A DNA stretch of 64,000 nucleotides, from NCBI RefSeq assembly GCF_010667615.1, contig NZ_VYSG01000001.1, positions 795,639-859,638 on the forward strand, written 5' to 3'. The stretch comes from Bifidobacterium choloepi. Lineage in GTDB: Bacteria; Actinomycetota; Actinomycetes; Actinomycetales; Bifidobacteriaceae. Positions within the stretch are counted from its first letter, which is position 1; the number at the start of each line of letters is the position of its first letter. The notes beneath the pieces are model-generated. The model was not told where the DNA came from. It was given only the letters and a program-made list of their open reading frames with translations, and searched no databases. Position numbers and translations under genes: made by a program. Below, piece after piece: positions 33,510 to 42,411 of this stretch.

Positions 33510-33719
33510 TCAGTCCTTCTCGCTGAAGACGGCCCAATGCGGAGGAAGCTCGCCGAGGATGCGGCGGTCGTCGTCGTCGGAGCGCTGCGAGGCGGTCTGC
33601 TTGTCGGACGGCTCGAGCTTGACGCCGTCGGCGTCGAAATTCTCGGTGCCCTTGAGCACGACTCGCCTGTGGACGCGCTTCGTGCGGCGCGTCGCCGAAT
33701 ATTCGTGCTCGCCGCTCAC
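33510..33719 (-). CDS. Small basic/acidic protein coupled to the helicase-like gene
   Basis: The 69-residue reading VSGEHEYSATRRTKRVHRR...HWAVFSEKD uses GTG at 33719, overlapping the stop of the upstream large gene by four bases (GTGA). I recognise no domain; the first half is basic and the second half acidic. The tight overlap and conserved-looking composition suggest a real partner of the helicase-like protein. Confidence 0.6.
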   Translation of the reverse strand: MSGEHEYSATRRTKRVHRRVVLKGTENFDADGVKLEPSDKQTASQRSDDDDRRILGELPPHWAVFSEKD

Positions 33720-36700
33720 TGGTGGACCCCCTGGTAGATCTCGCCCAGGCGGGCGACAATGCGGTCGACTTCCTTTTCCGGGTTGACGAAGGCGGCGACG
33801 GACCAGACCGTCATGACGGACCAGCCCAGGCTCTCCATGCGCTGCATCAGCAGGCGGTGACGCTCGCGCGTGGACGGCAGGCCCATGAACTGGGCGTCGT
33901 CGGTGAACAGCGCCAGCGCGAACGGCTTGCCCTTGACGCCGACGACCATCGGGATGCGCGTGCCGTTGTCGAAGCCGTAGTCGACCTCGACGTCGAGCCC
34001 GCGGGCGCGGATGCGCGAGGCGAGATCGTTGAACAGCACGTTCTCGGACGTCTCGCGGCCGTCCGGCTCGAGCTGGTCGGCGGACGCGATGCCCTCGGCC
34101 CACGTCAGCATCGTCTTGATCATCTTCGAGCCGGGCTGGTGCAGGCGCGCATCGTCGAGGTCGGCCGGGCCGAACGCCGAGACGATGTCGATGTTGCGGT
34201 CGGCCAGCGCCAGCGCGTCGAGCAGCATGCCGCGGCCGGCGACCGAGTCGAGCACGCCGAACTGCTGCATCAGGCGGCCGTGCGTCGTCTTCGCGTAGCT
34301 CATCGAGATGATGACGTCGGACGAATGGGCGCCGGCGACATCGGTGATGTCGACGATGCGCACATGGCGGAGGAATCGTCCCAGGAACTCGTTCTTCGAG
34401 GCGAGCGACTTGAGCTCGGCGCCGAGGCGGATCCTGAACGACGTCGTCATCGTGACGACGGTGAGGATGTAGCTGGCCGGCACGATCGTGAACGAGTTCG
34501 CGCGCTCGCGGATGAGGTCGACGATCGCGTCGATTTCCTGCTGGCTGGACTCGACGAGGCCGGAGCTGCCCATCTGCGGCACGGCCTTCGCGTCGATCGG
34601 ATGGAAGACGACGTGGCCCTGGACGCGCGGCTGCATGACGGCGTGCGGAATCGGGCCGTAGCCCTGTTCGGTGAGGAACTCGTCGACGCGCGGGTCGCGG
34701 CGCGTGGCCGGCGGCTCGACCTCGATCGACGGCAGCATGTCGATGAGCGTGTTGACCGACTCCGACGTGATCGTCTCGCGGTGGCCGAGCACGACGGCCT
34801 GCCGGGCGCGGCACAGCACCGACAGCAGCAGGATCGACGGCAGGTGGGCGGCCGCGTCGACGATGACGACGTCGGCGATCGGCACCGGGTTCGTGACGGA
34901 GGCGAGCGTCGCCGGCGTGGCCATGATGACCGGCTTGGCGGCGGCGAGGATCTCCGGATGGTCGTGCTGCACGCGGCTCAGCGCGACGTTCGTCTCGCCG
35001 GCCAGCGCGGTGTGCAGCATGTTCGCTTCCTGCGTCCTCGCGAACAGCAGGTCGCACAGGTGCTTCATCGATTCCTGCATGATCATCGGGCCGACGGAGC
35101 GCACGTGCTCGGTATCGACCTGGATGAACCGGTCTGCGGCCGTCTGCAGCACGGAGCCGTCCTGGTTCGAGATGATCGGCGAGCTGTGGACGATGTCGTC
35201 GAAGACCGTCGTCCACCAGGCGAGCCGCAGCTCGTCGGTGACGGCGTCGGTCGCGACGTGGCGGGCGCGCAGGTCGGCGACGAACTCGCCGAGGCCGGCC
35301 TCGTTGAATTCCTTCTCGAGTACCGAGCGTTCCGGCAGCGTGTCGAGCGCGATCTTGTCGTCGTAGAGCGTGCGCAGGCGCGCCTCGACGGCGTTGAAGT
35401 CGGTCGTCTCGAGGTCGGCGCCGTCCGGCGTGGTCGCGAGGACGACGTCGAGCGCCGTCATGTTCGCGGCGAGCTCCTCCTGCGTGTCGATGATCTCGTC
35501 GAGCTTCGGCGGCAGCACCGGCCAGCCGCCGTGCGGCACGAACATGCGCCACTGCTCGGCCTGGCGCTTGACGACGAGCAGCGCGTCGTGCAGGTTCTCG
35601 ACCTGCGCGCCGACGCGCAGCATGCTCTTCGCTTCCTTGACGTGGCGGCGGCGTTCCCAGTAGCCCATCGACGAGCCGTCGGCCTTGCGGTTCTGCTTCG
35701 GCTTCGTCGCCTCGATCATCGAGTCGATGTCGCGCTCGAAGACCTCGGGCTGGAACACGTCGAGCACGCGCCTCAGGTTCTTCAGCACGGTGACCTGGCG
35801 CGCCCATTCGCTGGCCGTCGTCGGCACCGGGAAGCCGCAGGTCTTGACGGTCGTCGCGACCTGCTCGCTCGTCGCCGGCAGCAGCTGCTGCAGTAGGTCG
35901 ACGACGCGCTGGTAGGCGGTGATCGCCTCGTCCTCGGTGTAGATCGACGCGTGATACCACGCCGTGTCCTTCGGCTCGAGCGTGAACTCGCCGAGGTCGC
36001 CGGCGCGCCGCAGCTTGCGGGCCCACTCGTCCATCGAGCGGTCGGTGTGGTTGAGCGCCTGCGCGACGGCCTTTGACAACCTCACGTGCGTGGCCGGATG
36101 GCTCGGCAGCTCGGCGATGCGGGCGAGGTTCTGGATCGTCTGGTAGGCGGAGACGCCCCACGTGGAGTTGATGCCGTGCAGATCGCCGAGGTAGCGGGTC
36201 AGGCGGGCGCGCACGCCGACGAGTTCGTCGGCGAGCTGGTCGAAGCGGGCCGAGGCGACGCCCTGCTGGAAGCCGACGGCGGCGATGAGCTGGTGGTCGA
36301 TCGCCGCGTTCGTGTTCGGATCGGCGACGTCGAGGACCTGGCCTTCGAGCTCGTTGGCGCGCATGGCGCGGAAGAATCGTCGCTTCTGTTCCGCCACGCA
36401 CGGCACGTACAGTACCGACTTGCCGGCCATGATCGCGCGCGAGGCGATCGCGGCGGCTTCCTCGGCCGTGTCGCCGGCCGTCGCGTTGTCGACGAACAGC
36501 GAGTAGCCGGCGGCGACGGCGTTCGCGGCGTAGCGGACGGTGTTGTCGACGTCGCCGATCTCGTATTCGGCGTGCGGATCGCCGTCGAACGGGCTGTATT
36601 CGGGCAGCTGCTCGTGCGACAGGCGGTAGATCGATTCGCGGTCGCCGGCCAGCGCGTCAAGCAGGCGGTTGCCGGTCGGTCCCTTGGCGAGTTCCTCGAT

Positions 36701-37486
36701 GACGAGCTGGCTTTCCACGAGGATCTGCGACGAGGGGTCCATGAAGCAGCCGAGGATCATCCGCTGGCTGTCGATCGTGAAGTCGGGGTGGACGGTGCGC
36801 ACGGCGTTCGTGATCGCCGCAAACAGCGCCGTCTTCTCGAGCGTGCCGGACGCGTAGTTGGAGCCGTCGAACAGCGCGCGTTCGTCGAGGATGACGCCGT
36901 TCTCGCGCATGGCGGCCAGGAAGCTCGCGTTGAGGCGGCCGCGGCCGGTGAACTTGATCGTCGTGTGCTGCTCGACCGGCTTGCCGTCGCGCCGCACTTC
37001 CACCGGGTAGACGAGCACCGGCATCTGGTAGTCCTTCCAGATGGCCACGCCGACGACGAGCGACAGCTCGGCGACGCCGGAAATGCGCTTCTTCGCGCCC
37101 TGGTCCTCGAGCACGCGCTCGATGCGCCGCGACGCCGACTTCAGCTTGTTGCGGTCGTCGAACAGCTTGTGCAGCGGCGCGCTGCCCTTGATGAACAGTT
37201 CGGGGATGCCGGAGACGAAGGCGTCGGTCAGCTCGAGCTTGGCGCTGAGCTGCGTGACGTCCTCGAGCGGCGACGGCGCCAGGTTCGCCTTGAAATCGGT
37301 CCTCCAGGACCGCAGGCGCTCGAGCGACTCGTTCGTGCCGTTCGTGTCGTCGACGTTGGCGGTCCGCTTGCCGCCGCCCGCCATGTTCTCGATGTCGTCG
37401 GCTTCCATGGCCACGGTCTGCGCCGCCTCGACGTCGTCCGGCGTCTCGGTTCCGGTGGAGTCCGGCTCGTTGGGCTGCTCAGTCAT
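33716..37486 (-). CDS. Degenerate SF1-helicase/nuclease-like protein (DUF4011-type architecture)
   Basis: The 1256-residue protein begins MTEQPNEPDSTGTETPDD. The order resembles large DUF4011-type proteins: an N-terminal module, a split helicase core and a C-terminal Vsr/DUF559-like nuclease fold. The Walker A position reads FVDNATAGDTAEEAAAIAS before GKSVLYVPCVAEQKRRFF, without the GxGKT loop. The Walker B position reads ADVVIVDAAAHLPSILLLS instead of VIxDEAxQ. The nuclease-like end (GLDVEVDYGFDNGTRIPMVV, then FALALFTDDAQFMG and GWSVMTVWSVAAFVNPEKE) keeps the fold outline but not clear D-ExK residues. It is 5 bases after an FHA gene and overlaps a small gene. No catalytic function should be assumed. 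Confidence 0.6.
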   Translation of the reverse strand: MTEQPNEPDSTGTETPDDVEAAQTVAMEADDIENMAGGGKRTANVDDTNGTNESLERLRSWRTDFKANLAPSPLEDVTQLSAKLELTDAFVSGIPELFIKGSAPLHKLFDDRNKLKSASRRIERVLEDQGAKKRISGVAELSLVVGVAIWKDYQMPVLVYPVEVRRDGKPVEQHTTIKFTGRGRLNASFLAAMRENGVILDERALFDGSNYASGTLEKTALFAAITNAVRTVHPDFTIDSQRMILGCFMDPSSQILVESQLVIEELAKGPTGNRLLDALAGDRESIYRLSHEQLPEYSPFDGDPHAEYEIGDVDNTVRYAANAVAAGYSLFVDNATAGDTAEEAAAIASRAIMAGKSVLYVPCVAEQKRRFFRAMRANELEGQVLDVADPNTNAAIDHQLIAAVGFQQGVASARFDQLADELVGVRARLTRYLGDLHGINSTWGVSAYQTIQNLARIAELPSHPATHVRLSKAVAQALNHTDRSMDEWARKLRRAGDLGEFTLEPKDTAWYHASIYTEDEAITAYQRVVDLLQQLLPATSEQVATTVKTCGFPVPTTASEWARQVTVLKNLRRVLDVFQPEVFERDIDSMIEATKPKQNRKADGSSMGYWERRRHVKEAKSMLRVGAQVENLHDALLVVKRQAEQWRMFVPHGGWPVLPPKLDEIIDTQEELAANMTALDVVLATTPDGADLETTDFNAVEARLRTLYDDKIALDTLPERSVLEKEFNEAGLGEFVADLRARHVATDAVTDELRLAWWTTVFDDIVHSSPIISNQDGSVLQTAADRFIQVDTEHVRSVGPMIMQESMKHLCDLLFARTQEANMLHTALAGETNVALSRVQHDHPEILAAAKPVIMATPATLASVTNPVPIADVVIVDAAAHLPSILLLSVLCRARQAVVLGHRETITSESVNTLIDMLPSIEVEPPATRRDPRVDEFLTEQGYGPIPHAVMQPRVQGHVVFHPIDAKAVPQMGSSGLVESSQQEIDAIVDLIRERANSFTIVPASYILTVVTMTTSFRIRLGAELKSLASKNEFLGRFLRHVRIVDITDVAGAHSSDVIISMSYAKTTHGRLMQQFGVLDSVAGRGMLLDALALADRNIDIVSAFGPADLDDARLHQPGSKMIKTMLTWAEGIASADQLEPDGRETSENVLFNDLASRIRARGLDVEVDYGFDNGTRIPMVVGVKGKPFALALFTDDAQFMGLPSTRERHRLLMQRMESLGWSVMTVWSVAAFVNPEKEVDRIVARLGEIYQGVHQ

Positions 37487-37491
37487 CGCAC

Positions 37492-39009
37492 TCACTTTCC
37501 AGATTTCTTCAGGTATTCGGCGTAGCCGGCGTTGCGGCCGAGCGCTTCGTCGACGTCGGCGTTGCCCTGCGCCGCCAGCCACGCGTAGAGGTCCTCGTAC
37601 AGCGACGGGTTCATCGCCAGGAACGGCAGCAGCTCGGGATGCCGCGCCATTTCGAATTGCTCGGTGTAGTCGTCGGTGCGGCGCGCCTGGTCGGACGTGA
37701 AGCCGCCGGCCTCGACGACCTCGCGGTTGAGTTCCGCCTCGCTGGCCGTGATGCGCTCGAAGACCGATCCGGCCTCGAACGCCGGCATGTAGCCGGCCTC
37801 GCCGGGTTCGGCGGCGGTTTCCGCGGCGGGCGCCGTTTCGTTGGTGGTCTCGTCGGTGGCCGGCCGCTGGAAGCGCGAGTAGTCCTCGGCGGCGTTCTCG
37901 CCGGCCGTCTCGGCAGCGGCCATTCCCTCGGCCGCGCTGCGCTGGAACGATTCGTCCGGCGATGCCCCGTCCACGGCCCCGGTCTCGCGCTCCTCGACGA
38001 GCCAGCTGAAGTCGGTCAGCGGGTTGAACGACTGCGTCGACTCGAGCGGCTGGCTGTCCTGCGCGGCCGGTTCGGCCTGCTCCGCCGGCGTGGCGGCGAC
38101 GGTCTCCTCCGGGGTCGTCGCGGGCTGGCCGGCGGCGGCAACGGGCTGCTGGGTTCCGGTGACCGGCTTCACGGCGCTGTAGTCCGGCGACGCCGAATGC
38201 AGGCGGCCGGACGCGATCTCCTGGATGCTGACGAGGCGCTCGCGGCTGTTCGCGTCGCTGTCCGGGCTCTTGTGGCGCGGACCGTCGTGGTATTCGGGCT
38301 TGAACGGCTCCTCGCGCGGCGCAGGCTCCTCCATCTTGCCGGCGGCGATGTCGTGGGCGTCGGCGAACAGGTCGCGCGGATGCTCCTCGGGGTTGGCGTC
38401 CGGCTGGTCCTCGACGAGCGCCGGAGGATTGATCGGCAGCTCGAGCGGAGCGAACGATTCCTGCTCGGCGGCGCGCAACTGCGCGGCCCTGGTGCGCACG
38501 GACCCGGCGTCGAAGATGTCGGTCGGCTCGCCGGCGCGCAGGTTGAGAATCGTGTCCACCGACATGTCGGGCGAATCGTTGCCGGCGGCATTGCCGGTGG
38601 CGTAGTCGAAGAGGTTGGAGACGGCGCTGTCCGACTGCGGGACGGCGACGCGCACGAAGTCGACCGGCACGTCGCCGAACTGGATGCGCACGCTGTCGCT
38701 TCGCAGCGCGAAGTCGGAGCCGACGGGCAGCCGGCGCAGTTCGCTGCCGGTGCGCACGAGGTACGATCCGTTCGTCGAGTTGAGGTCGCGCAGGAATGCC
38801 GTGCCGTCCGACTTGACCGAGAACTCGGCGTGGCGCTTCGACATCGAGCGCGTGTCGTCGAGGATCTCGACGCGCGGATAGCGACCCGCCGGCAACGGGC
38901 GGATCGGCTTGCGGCCGATCTCGATCGTCTGGCCGGCGTCCACGCTGGCCACGTCGGAGCCGTCCACACGAATAACCCATCTCATCGTCGTTCGCTGGTC
39001 ACCGCTCAC
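37492..39009 (-). CDS. FHA-domain protein with long acidic linker
   Basis: The 505-residue protein has an N-terminal forkhead-associated domain (residues ~8-115) with IEIGRKPIRPLPAGRYPRVEI, SMSKRHAEFSV and RDLNSTNGSYLV, the GR, SxxH and NG motifs that bind phosphothreonine. The remaining ~390 residues are low-complexity, acidic and Ser/Thr/Ala-rich. GTG at 39009 follows GGGAGGAAGG and is taken as the start. It is the first gene of the unit with the helicase-like and small genes, so it may recruit that protein to a phosphorylated partner, for example under a Ser/Thr kinase. Confidence 0.85.
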   Translation of the reverse strand: MSGDQRTTMRWVIRVDGSDVASVDAGQTIEIGRKPIRPLPAGRYPRVEILDDTRSMSKRHAEFSVKSDGTAFLRDLNSTNGSYLVRTGSELRRLPVGSDFALRSDSVRIQFGDVPVDFVRVAVPQSDSAVSNLFDYATGNAAGNDSPDMSVDTILNLRAGEPTDIFDAGSVRTRAAQLRAAEQESFAPLELPINPPALVEDQPDANPEEHPRDLFADAHDIAAGKMEEPAPREEPFKPEYHDGPRHKSPDSDANSRERLVSIQEIASGRLHSASPDYSAVKPVTGTQQPVAAAGQPATTPEETVAATPAEQAEPAAQDSQPLESTQSFNPLTDFSWLVEERETGAVDGASPDESFQRSAAEGMAAAETAGENAAEDYSRFQRPATDETTNETAPAAETAAEPGEAGYMPAFEAGSVFERITASEAELNREVVEAGGFTSDQARRTDDYTEQFEMARHPELLPFLAMNPSLYEDLYAWLAAQGNADVDEALGRNAGYAEYLKKSGK

Positions 39010-39201
39010 GCCGGCCTTCCTCCCCTCGGCGGTCCTCGCCGCCGATACATCTTCGGCACGTCTTCATGGCCGCGCCGACTGGCGGGCGGCCGTTCGCTTG
39101 CCGGCGGCGGCGCACGGCGGCGCCGAACCGGTCTCATTCCGAATATTCTACGCTACCATCCCGCCGAGGGGCACCGGCAACGGATTTTCGAAACGAAAAT
39201 G

Positions 39202-39239
39202 CGAAATCCCCGCACGCGCGGAGCGCAGCGGGGATTTCG
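39202..39239 (-). terminator. Terminator of rplJ-rplL
   Basis: CGAAATCCCCGC and GCGGGGATTTCG pair (12 bp) with a 14-base loop; T-rich sequence follows on the leftward strand. It lies 68 bases past rplL. Confidence 0.75.
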
Positions 39240-39306
39240 GATGTCTTGCCCGGACGAATCGTCCGAAATCAAGTCACGTCATGCGGCCCGGACGAGCCGC
39301 GGGACA

Positions 39307-39687
39307 TCACTTGAGCTCGACGGTGGCGCCAGCCTCTTCGAGCTGAGCCTTGGCCTTCTCGGCGTCTTCCTTCTTGGCGTGCTCGAGAACCGGCTTCGGA
39401 GCGCCGTCCACGAGGGCCTTGGCCTCGGCCAGGCCGAGGGAGGTGATGGCGCGCACGGCCTTGATGACCTGGATCTTCTTGTCGCCAACGGCGGAGAGGA
39501 TGACGTCGAACTCGTCCTTCTCTTCCTCGGCCGGAGCGGCAGCGCCACCGGCAACAGCGGCGACGGCGACCGGAGCGGAGGCCTCGACGTCGAACTTCTC
39601 TTCGAAGAGCTTGACGAACTCGGACAGCTCGACGAGGGTCATTTCACCGAAAGCTTCGAGGAGCTCTTCGTTGGTGTACTTAGCCAT
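39307..39687 (-). CDS. rplL: 50S ribosomal protein L7/L12
   Basis: The 126-residue stalk protein has an N-terminal dimerisation part ([23 protein letters not shown]), an Ala/Gly/Glu hinge and the C-terminal factor-binding domain ([39 protein letters not shown]). It is read with rplJ. Confidence 0.97.
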   Translation of the reverse strand: MAKYTNEELLEAFGEMTLVELSEFVKLFEEKFDVEASAPVAVAAVAGGAAAPAEEEKDEFDVILSAVGDKKIQVIKAVRAITSLGLAEAKALVDGAPKPVLEHAKKEDAEKAKAQLEEAGATVELK

Positions 39688-39810
39688 TACGGCTTCCTTT
39701 CATTCCTGGCGGAGTCTTCGTTGCTGGATTGCGTGCGACTCTACCAAAATCTAACTTGGGTTGTTCGAATTGAATGCTTCAGGCGACCAGTTCAGGCCAC
39801 CATTGAGCAC

Positions 39811-40332
39811 TCAGGCAGCCTTTTCCTGCTTCTCGCGAAGGGCGTCGACCGTGCGAACAAACTTGGTCGGCAGGGCGTTGAACAGGCGAGCGGCCTTGGA
39901 CATGGTGCCCTTGAGCGCACCGGCCATCTCGGCAAGCAGTTCCGGACGGGACTTGAGTTCCGCCAGCTGCTTGGCGCCCTCTTCGTCGTACACGGTGCCG
40001 TCCGCAAACGCACCCTTGACGATGAGAGCCTTGTTCGTCTTGGCAAAATCACGCAGGACCTTGGCGGCTTCGATGTAGTCGCCGTGCACGAAGACGACGG
40101 CGGACGGACCCTTGAGAGCCTCGTCGAGACCCTCGATGCCCGCTTCCTTCGCCGCAATGCGGAAGAGCGTGTTCTTCGCCACAGTGTAGGAAGTATCGCG
40201 GCCTAGCTTTTCGCGCAGATCGGAGATCTGCGGAACGGTAAGCCCGCGGTACTCGGTCAGGTAAATCGCGTCGGCGTTACGGAAATCTTCCGTAAGCTCG
40301 GCGACCACCGCTTCCTTTTCGGGCCTCTTCAT
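39811..40332 (-). CDS. rplJ: 50S ribosomal protein L10
   Basis: The 173-residue stalk base protein begins MKRPEKEAVVAELTEDF after AGGAAGGAA. Conserved parts are LTEYRGLTVPQISDLREKL and VAKNTLFRIAAKEAG. L10 with L7/L12 binds its own leader in many bacteria; a leader hairpin is present upstream. rplL follows ~120 bases later. Confidence 0.97.
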   Translation of the reverse strand: MKRPEKEAVVAELTEDFRNADAIYLTEYRGLTVPQISDLREKLGRDTSYTVAKNTLFRIAAKEAGIEGLDEALKGPSAVVFVHGDYIEAAKVLRDFAKTNKALIVKGAFADGTVYDEEGAKQLAELKSRPELLAEMAGALKGTMSKAARLFNALPTKFVRTVDALREKQEKAA

Positions 40333-40394
40333 GGCGTTCCTTCCTAAGTCGGCCGTTGACTTGAAGTTCCGCGCGCCATGCGCCGCTCTCGCGG

Positions 40395-40423
40395 CAACAA
40401 AAAAGCCCTGCCGCAGGCAGAGC
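40395..40423 (-). terminator. Attenuator-like terminator in the rplJ leader
   Basis: GCTCTGCC and GGCAGGGC pair around TGC with one G-U, followed by TTTTTTGTTGC on the rplJ strand. It lies ~65 bases before the rplJ ATG, where an L10-controlled attenuator would be expected. Confidence 0.65.
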
Positions 40424-40574
40424 ACACACTGCTTTCGATTGACCCGGACGAATCCGGACGAAAGTCTTGTCTTCTCAACCTGCGCTGGCCTGGCGAACCA
40501 AGCTTCGGGAGCCTTGCGGCCCCAACCAACGGTCTGTGGTTTACGAATGTTCAATCTAGCGGTCCGCGCGGACA

Positions 40575-40616
40575 ACACGCCGCCAGGCCGGCGGATTGGC
40601 CGGTTTGGCGGCGTGT
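40575..40616 (-). terminator. Hairpin after the zinc-binding lipoprotein gene
   Basis: ACACGCCGCCA and TGGCGGCGTGT pair, enclosing a second small stem in the loop (GGCC-type). It lies ~85 bases past the lipoprotein stop on the same strand and ahead of the rplJ leader. Confidence 0.6.
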
Positions 40617-40699
40617 CGCGGGGGCGTGGCCCGCACGCGGGAATCGTGCCGGATACACCGGACGGCCGGCGCACGGCCGCGCGAATCGTTCCCTATATA

Positions 40700-41659
40700 T
40701 TATTTCGAGCTGCTGGAAGCCGAGGAGGAAGCGGTGGCCGACGTGCCCTGCTCGAGCGCCTGCTTGACTTCCTTGACGATCGCGGAAATCCAGTCGGTCA
40801 GCGACTTGTAGTCGCTCGGCATGTTCTCGGTGAGGTCGACGACCGGAATGTTGCCGGAGTCGGCGGCCGCGACGAGCGTGTCCGACGTCGTCGACGGCTC
40901 CTGCGAGTTCATGATGAGCATGTTCGTGTCGCCGGCCTTGAGCAGCTTCTCGAAGCTGTCGAGGTCGCTGGCGCTCGGCTCGCTCTCGTTGGCGGCGGCC
41001 TGCTTGTAGCCCGACGGCGTGACGTCGCTCAGGCCGAGCTCCTCGGCGAGATAGCCACCGACCGACTCGATGGCGGCGTAGGAGAGGTTCGGATCGTCCT
41101 TCCTGACCTCGGCGATCTCGTTCTCGAGGTCCTCTTCCTTGGCGGTCCACTCGGTGTACAGCTTCTCGAAGTAATCCTTGTCCGCCGGCAGCAGCTTTTC
41201 GTACGCGGCGGTGATCGCCTTCGCCGTCGCGTTGCGCACGGCCGACGAGAACCAGACGTGCGGATTGTCGCCGGTCGACTTGCCACCCTCGTCGGCGGCG
41301 TTGATGACGGTCGCGCTGCCCGACTCGGCGGCCTTGACGGCCCAGTCGTCGTAGCCGGCGCCGTTGACGATGACGACCTGCGCATGCTCGATCTTCGCGA
41401 TGTCGTTCGTTGTCGGTTCGTACTCGTGGGCGTCGACGCCCGTGTTGTTCAGGATCGTCGAGACGTCGACGTACTTGCCGCCGAGCTCCTCGGCCAGGCT
41501 TCCCCAGACGTTGGTGGAGGCGACGACGGCGATGACGGAGCTGCTGTCGGTCGAATTGTCGCTGCCGGAGGAGCTGCTCGATCCCGAGCAGGCCGCCGCG
41601 CCGACGGCGAGCGCCACGGCCGCCACTCCGGCGGCCAGCGTGCGGAACAGGTTCTTCAT
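40700..41659 (-). CDS. znuA: Zinc/metal ABC transporter substrate-binding lipoprotein (ZnuA-like)
   Basis: The 319-residue protein starts MKNLFRTLAAGVAAVALAV with a lipobox GAAAC, so Cys is lipid-anchored outside the membrane. Mature parts match cluster A-I metal receptors: NVWGSLAEELGGKYVDV, NNTGVDAHEYEPTTNDIAKI (His ligand), NPHVWFSSAVRN (His ligand) and MLIMNSQEPSTTSDTL. The His-rich loop of classical ZnuA is absent. A Zur-type operator overlaps its -10 box, which supports zinc. No permease or ATPase gene is adjacent, so it must pair with components elsewhere. Confidence 0.85.
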   Translation of the reverse strand: MKNLFRTLAAGVAAVALAVGAAACSGSSSSSGSDNSTDSSSVIAVVASTNVWGSLAEELGGKYVDVSTILNNTGVDAHEYEPTTNDIAKIEHAQVVIVNGAGYDDWAVKAAESGSATVINAADEGGKSTGDNPHVWFSSAVRNATAKAITAAYEKLLPADKDYFEKLYTEWTAKEEDLENEIAEVRKDDPNLSYAAIESVGGYLAEELGLSDVTPSGYKQAAANESEPSASDLDSFEKLLKAGDTNMLIMNSQEPSTTSDTLVAAADSGNIPVVDLTENMPSDYKSLTDWISAIVKEVKQALEQGTSATASSSASSSSK

Positions 41660-41819
41660 GGGCGTGTCTCTTCTCTTCTTTTCTACTTGCCTGCTTGTCT
41701 GCTGCTTGCCCGCGGCCTGGCTTCTGCCTGCCGGCTGCCTGCCTACTGTCACGGCGGGTTCCGCCGAGTCGCGGCGTCCACTGCCGTCCAGGTTCGGGGC
41801 GCGGGTTCACGTTCCTTAT

Positions 41820-41834
41820 TGAGAACGATTCTCA
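41820..41834. promoter_or_regulatory. Zur-type operator of the zinc-binding lipoprotein gene
   Basis: TGAGAACGATTCTCA is a 7-1-7 inverted repeat resembling the actinobacterial Zur box TGAAAATNATTTTCA. It adjoins the -10 TATAAT (41834-41839, leftward), so a bound repressor would block initiation. Confidence 0.7.
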
Positions 41835-41839
41835 TTATA
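41834..41839 (-). promoter_or_regulatory. -10 element of the znuA-like gene
   Basis: A perfect TATAAT on the leftward strand, one base into the Zur-type box. The -35 region is weak. The mRNA leader would be ~170 bases. Confidence 0.6.
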
Positions 41840-41936
41840 AGCATGTTTTTCCATCTCCGTGCGCAGAAACGGTAACGATTCCTCCGTCGGCGTGCAGGCC
41901 GCGGATCATTACGCACATCGCCCACTACTGTCAGCA

Positions 41937-42170
41937 CGCATTTCGGAAGGATTCCAGTCAAGACCTTCCAAAACACACGTTAATAAGTGTCGTTCTGTCT
42001 AATTTGGAAGGTTCCCGCTACAGACCTTCCAAAACATACGCAAACAATGCCGACCTCGCGTATTTCGGAAGGCCTCAGCCCCAAACCTTCCAAAATGCAC
42101 ATAAACAAAGGCAGTTGCGCATAATTCGGAAGCCCTCCATTCCAGACCTTCCAAAACATGCGCAAGCAGG
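41937..42170. repeat. Left 61-bp-period hairpin array (four units)
   Basis: GGAAGG cores at 41945, 42006, 42067 and 42128 (last one GGAAGC) are exactly 61 bases apart. Each is followed after 13-14 bases by CCTTCC, so each unit folds as ATTTCGGAAGG-loop-CCTTCCAAAAT with ~20 bases between hairpins. Units are about 75% alike by eye. Confidence 0.8.
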
Positions 42171-42411
42171 ACCCCGCTCCACACAAAATCCGGACAAAAT
42201 CCGGATGGGCCTTTGGGCCCTTGTGAATGCCGAGAACGACGCGGGCCTGCTCCCCTAGCCCACACGGAATCCGGACGGGGCTTGCGGAAGACGCGCCTGA
42301 CGCCGGAGGACGAATCGTGAACAGCCCTCAACGAATGTGGAAACATGCCGATTCGTGCACAGCAGCCGCATATCTTTGCCAGACAAGCGAGGGCCCCATA
42401 GCGTGGTCGGC

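Larger units (their letters stand above)
41660..42411. other. 752-base region between znuA and the AbiEi/DUF559-like gene
   Basis: It contains the znuA promoter and Zur-type box, the left array, a direct repeat AAAATCCGGA (42185 and 42196), and ~100 bases ahead of the next gene without a clear promoter. Rightward and leftward short frames across the array read the repeat and are rejected. Confidence 0.6.

Noticed and set aside
33716..38980. A single 1754-codon gene joining the FHA and helicase-like regions
   Set aside because: The first part is in another frame of the FHA gene; the true start is the ATG at 37486 five bases after the FHA stop.
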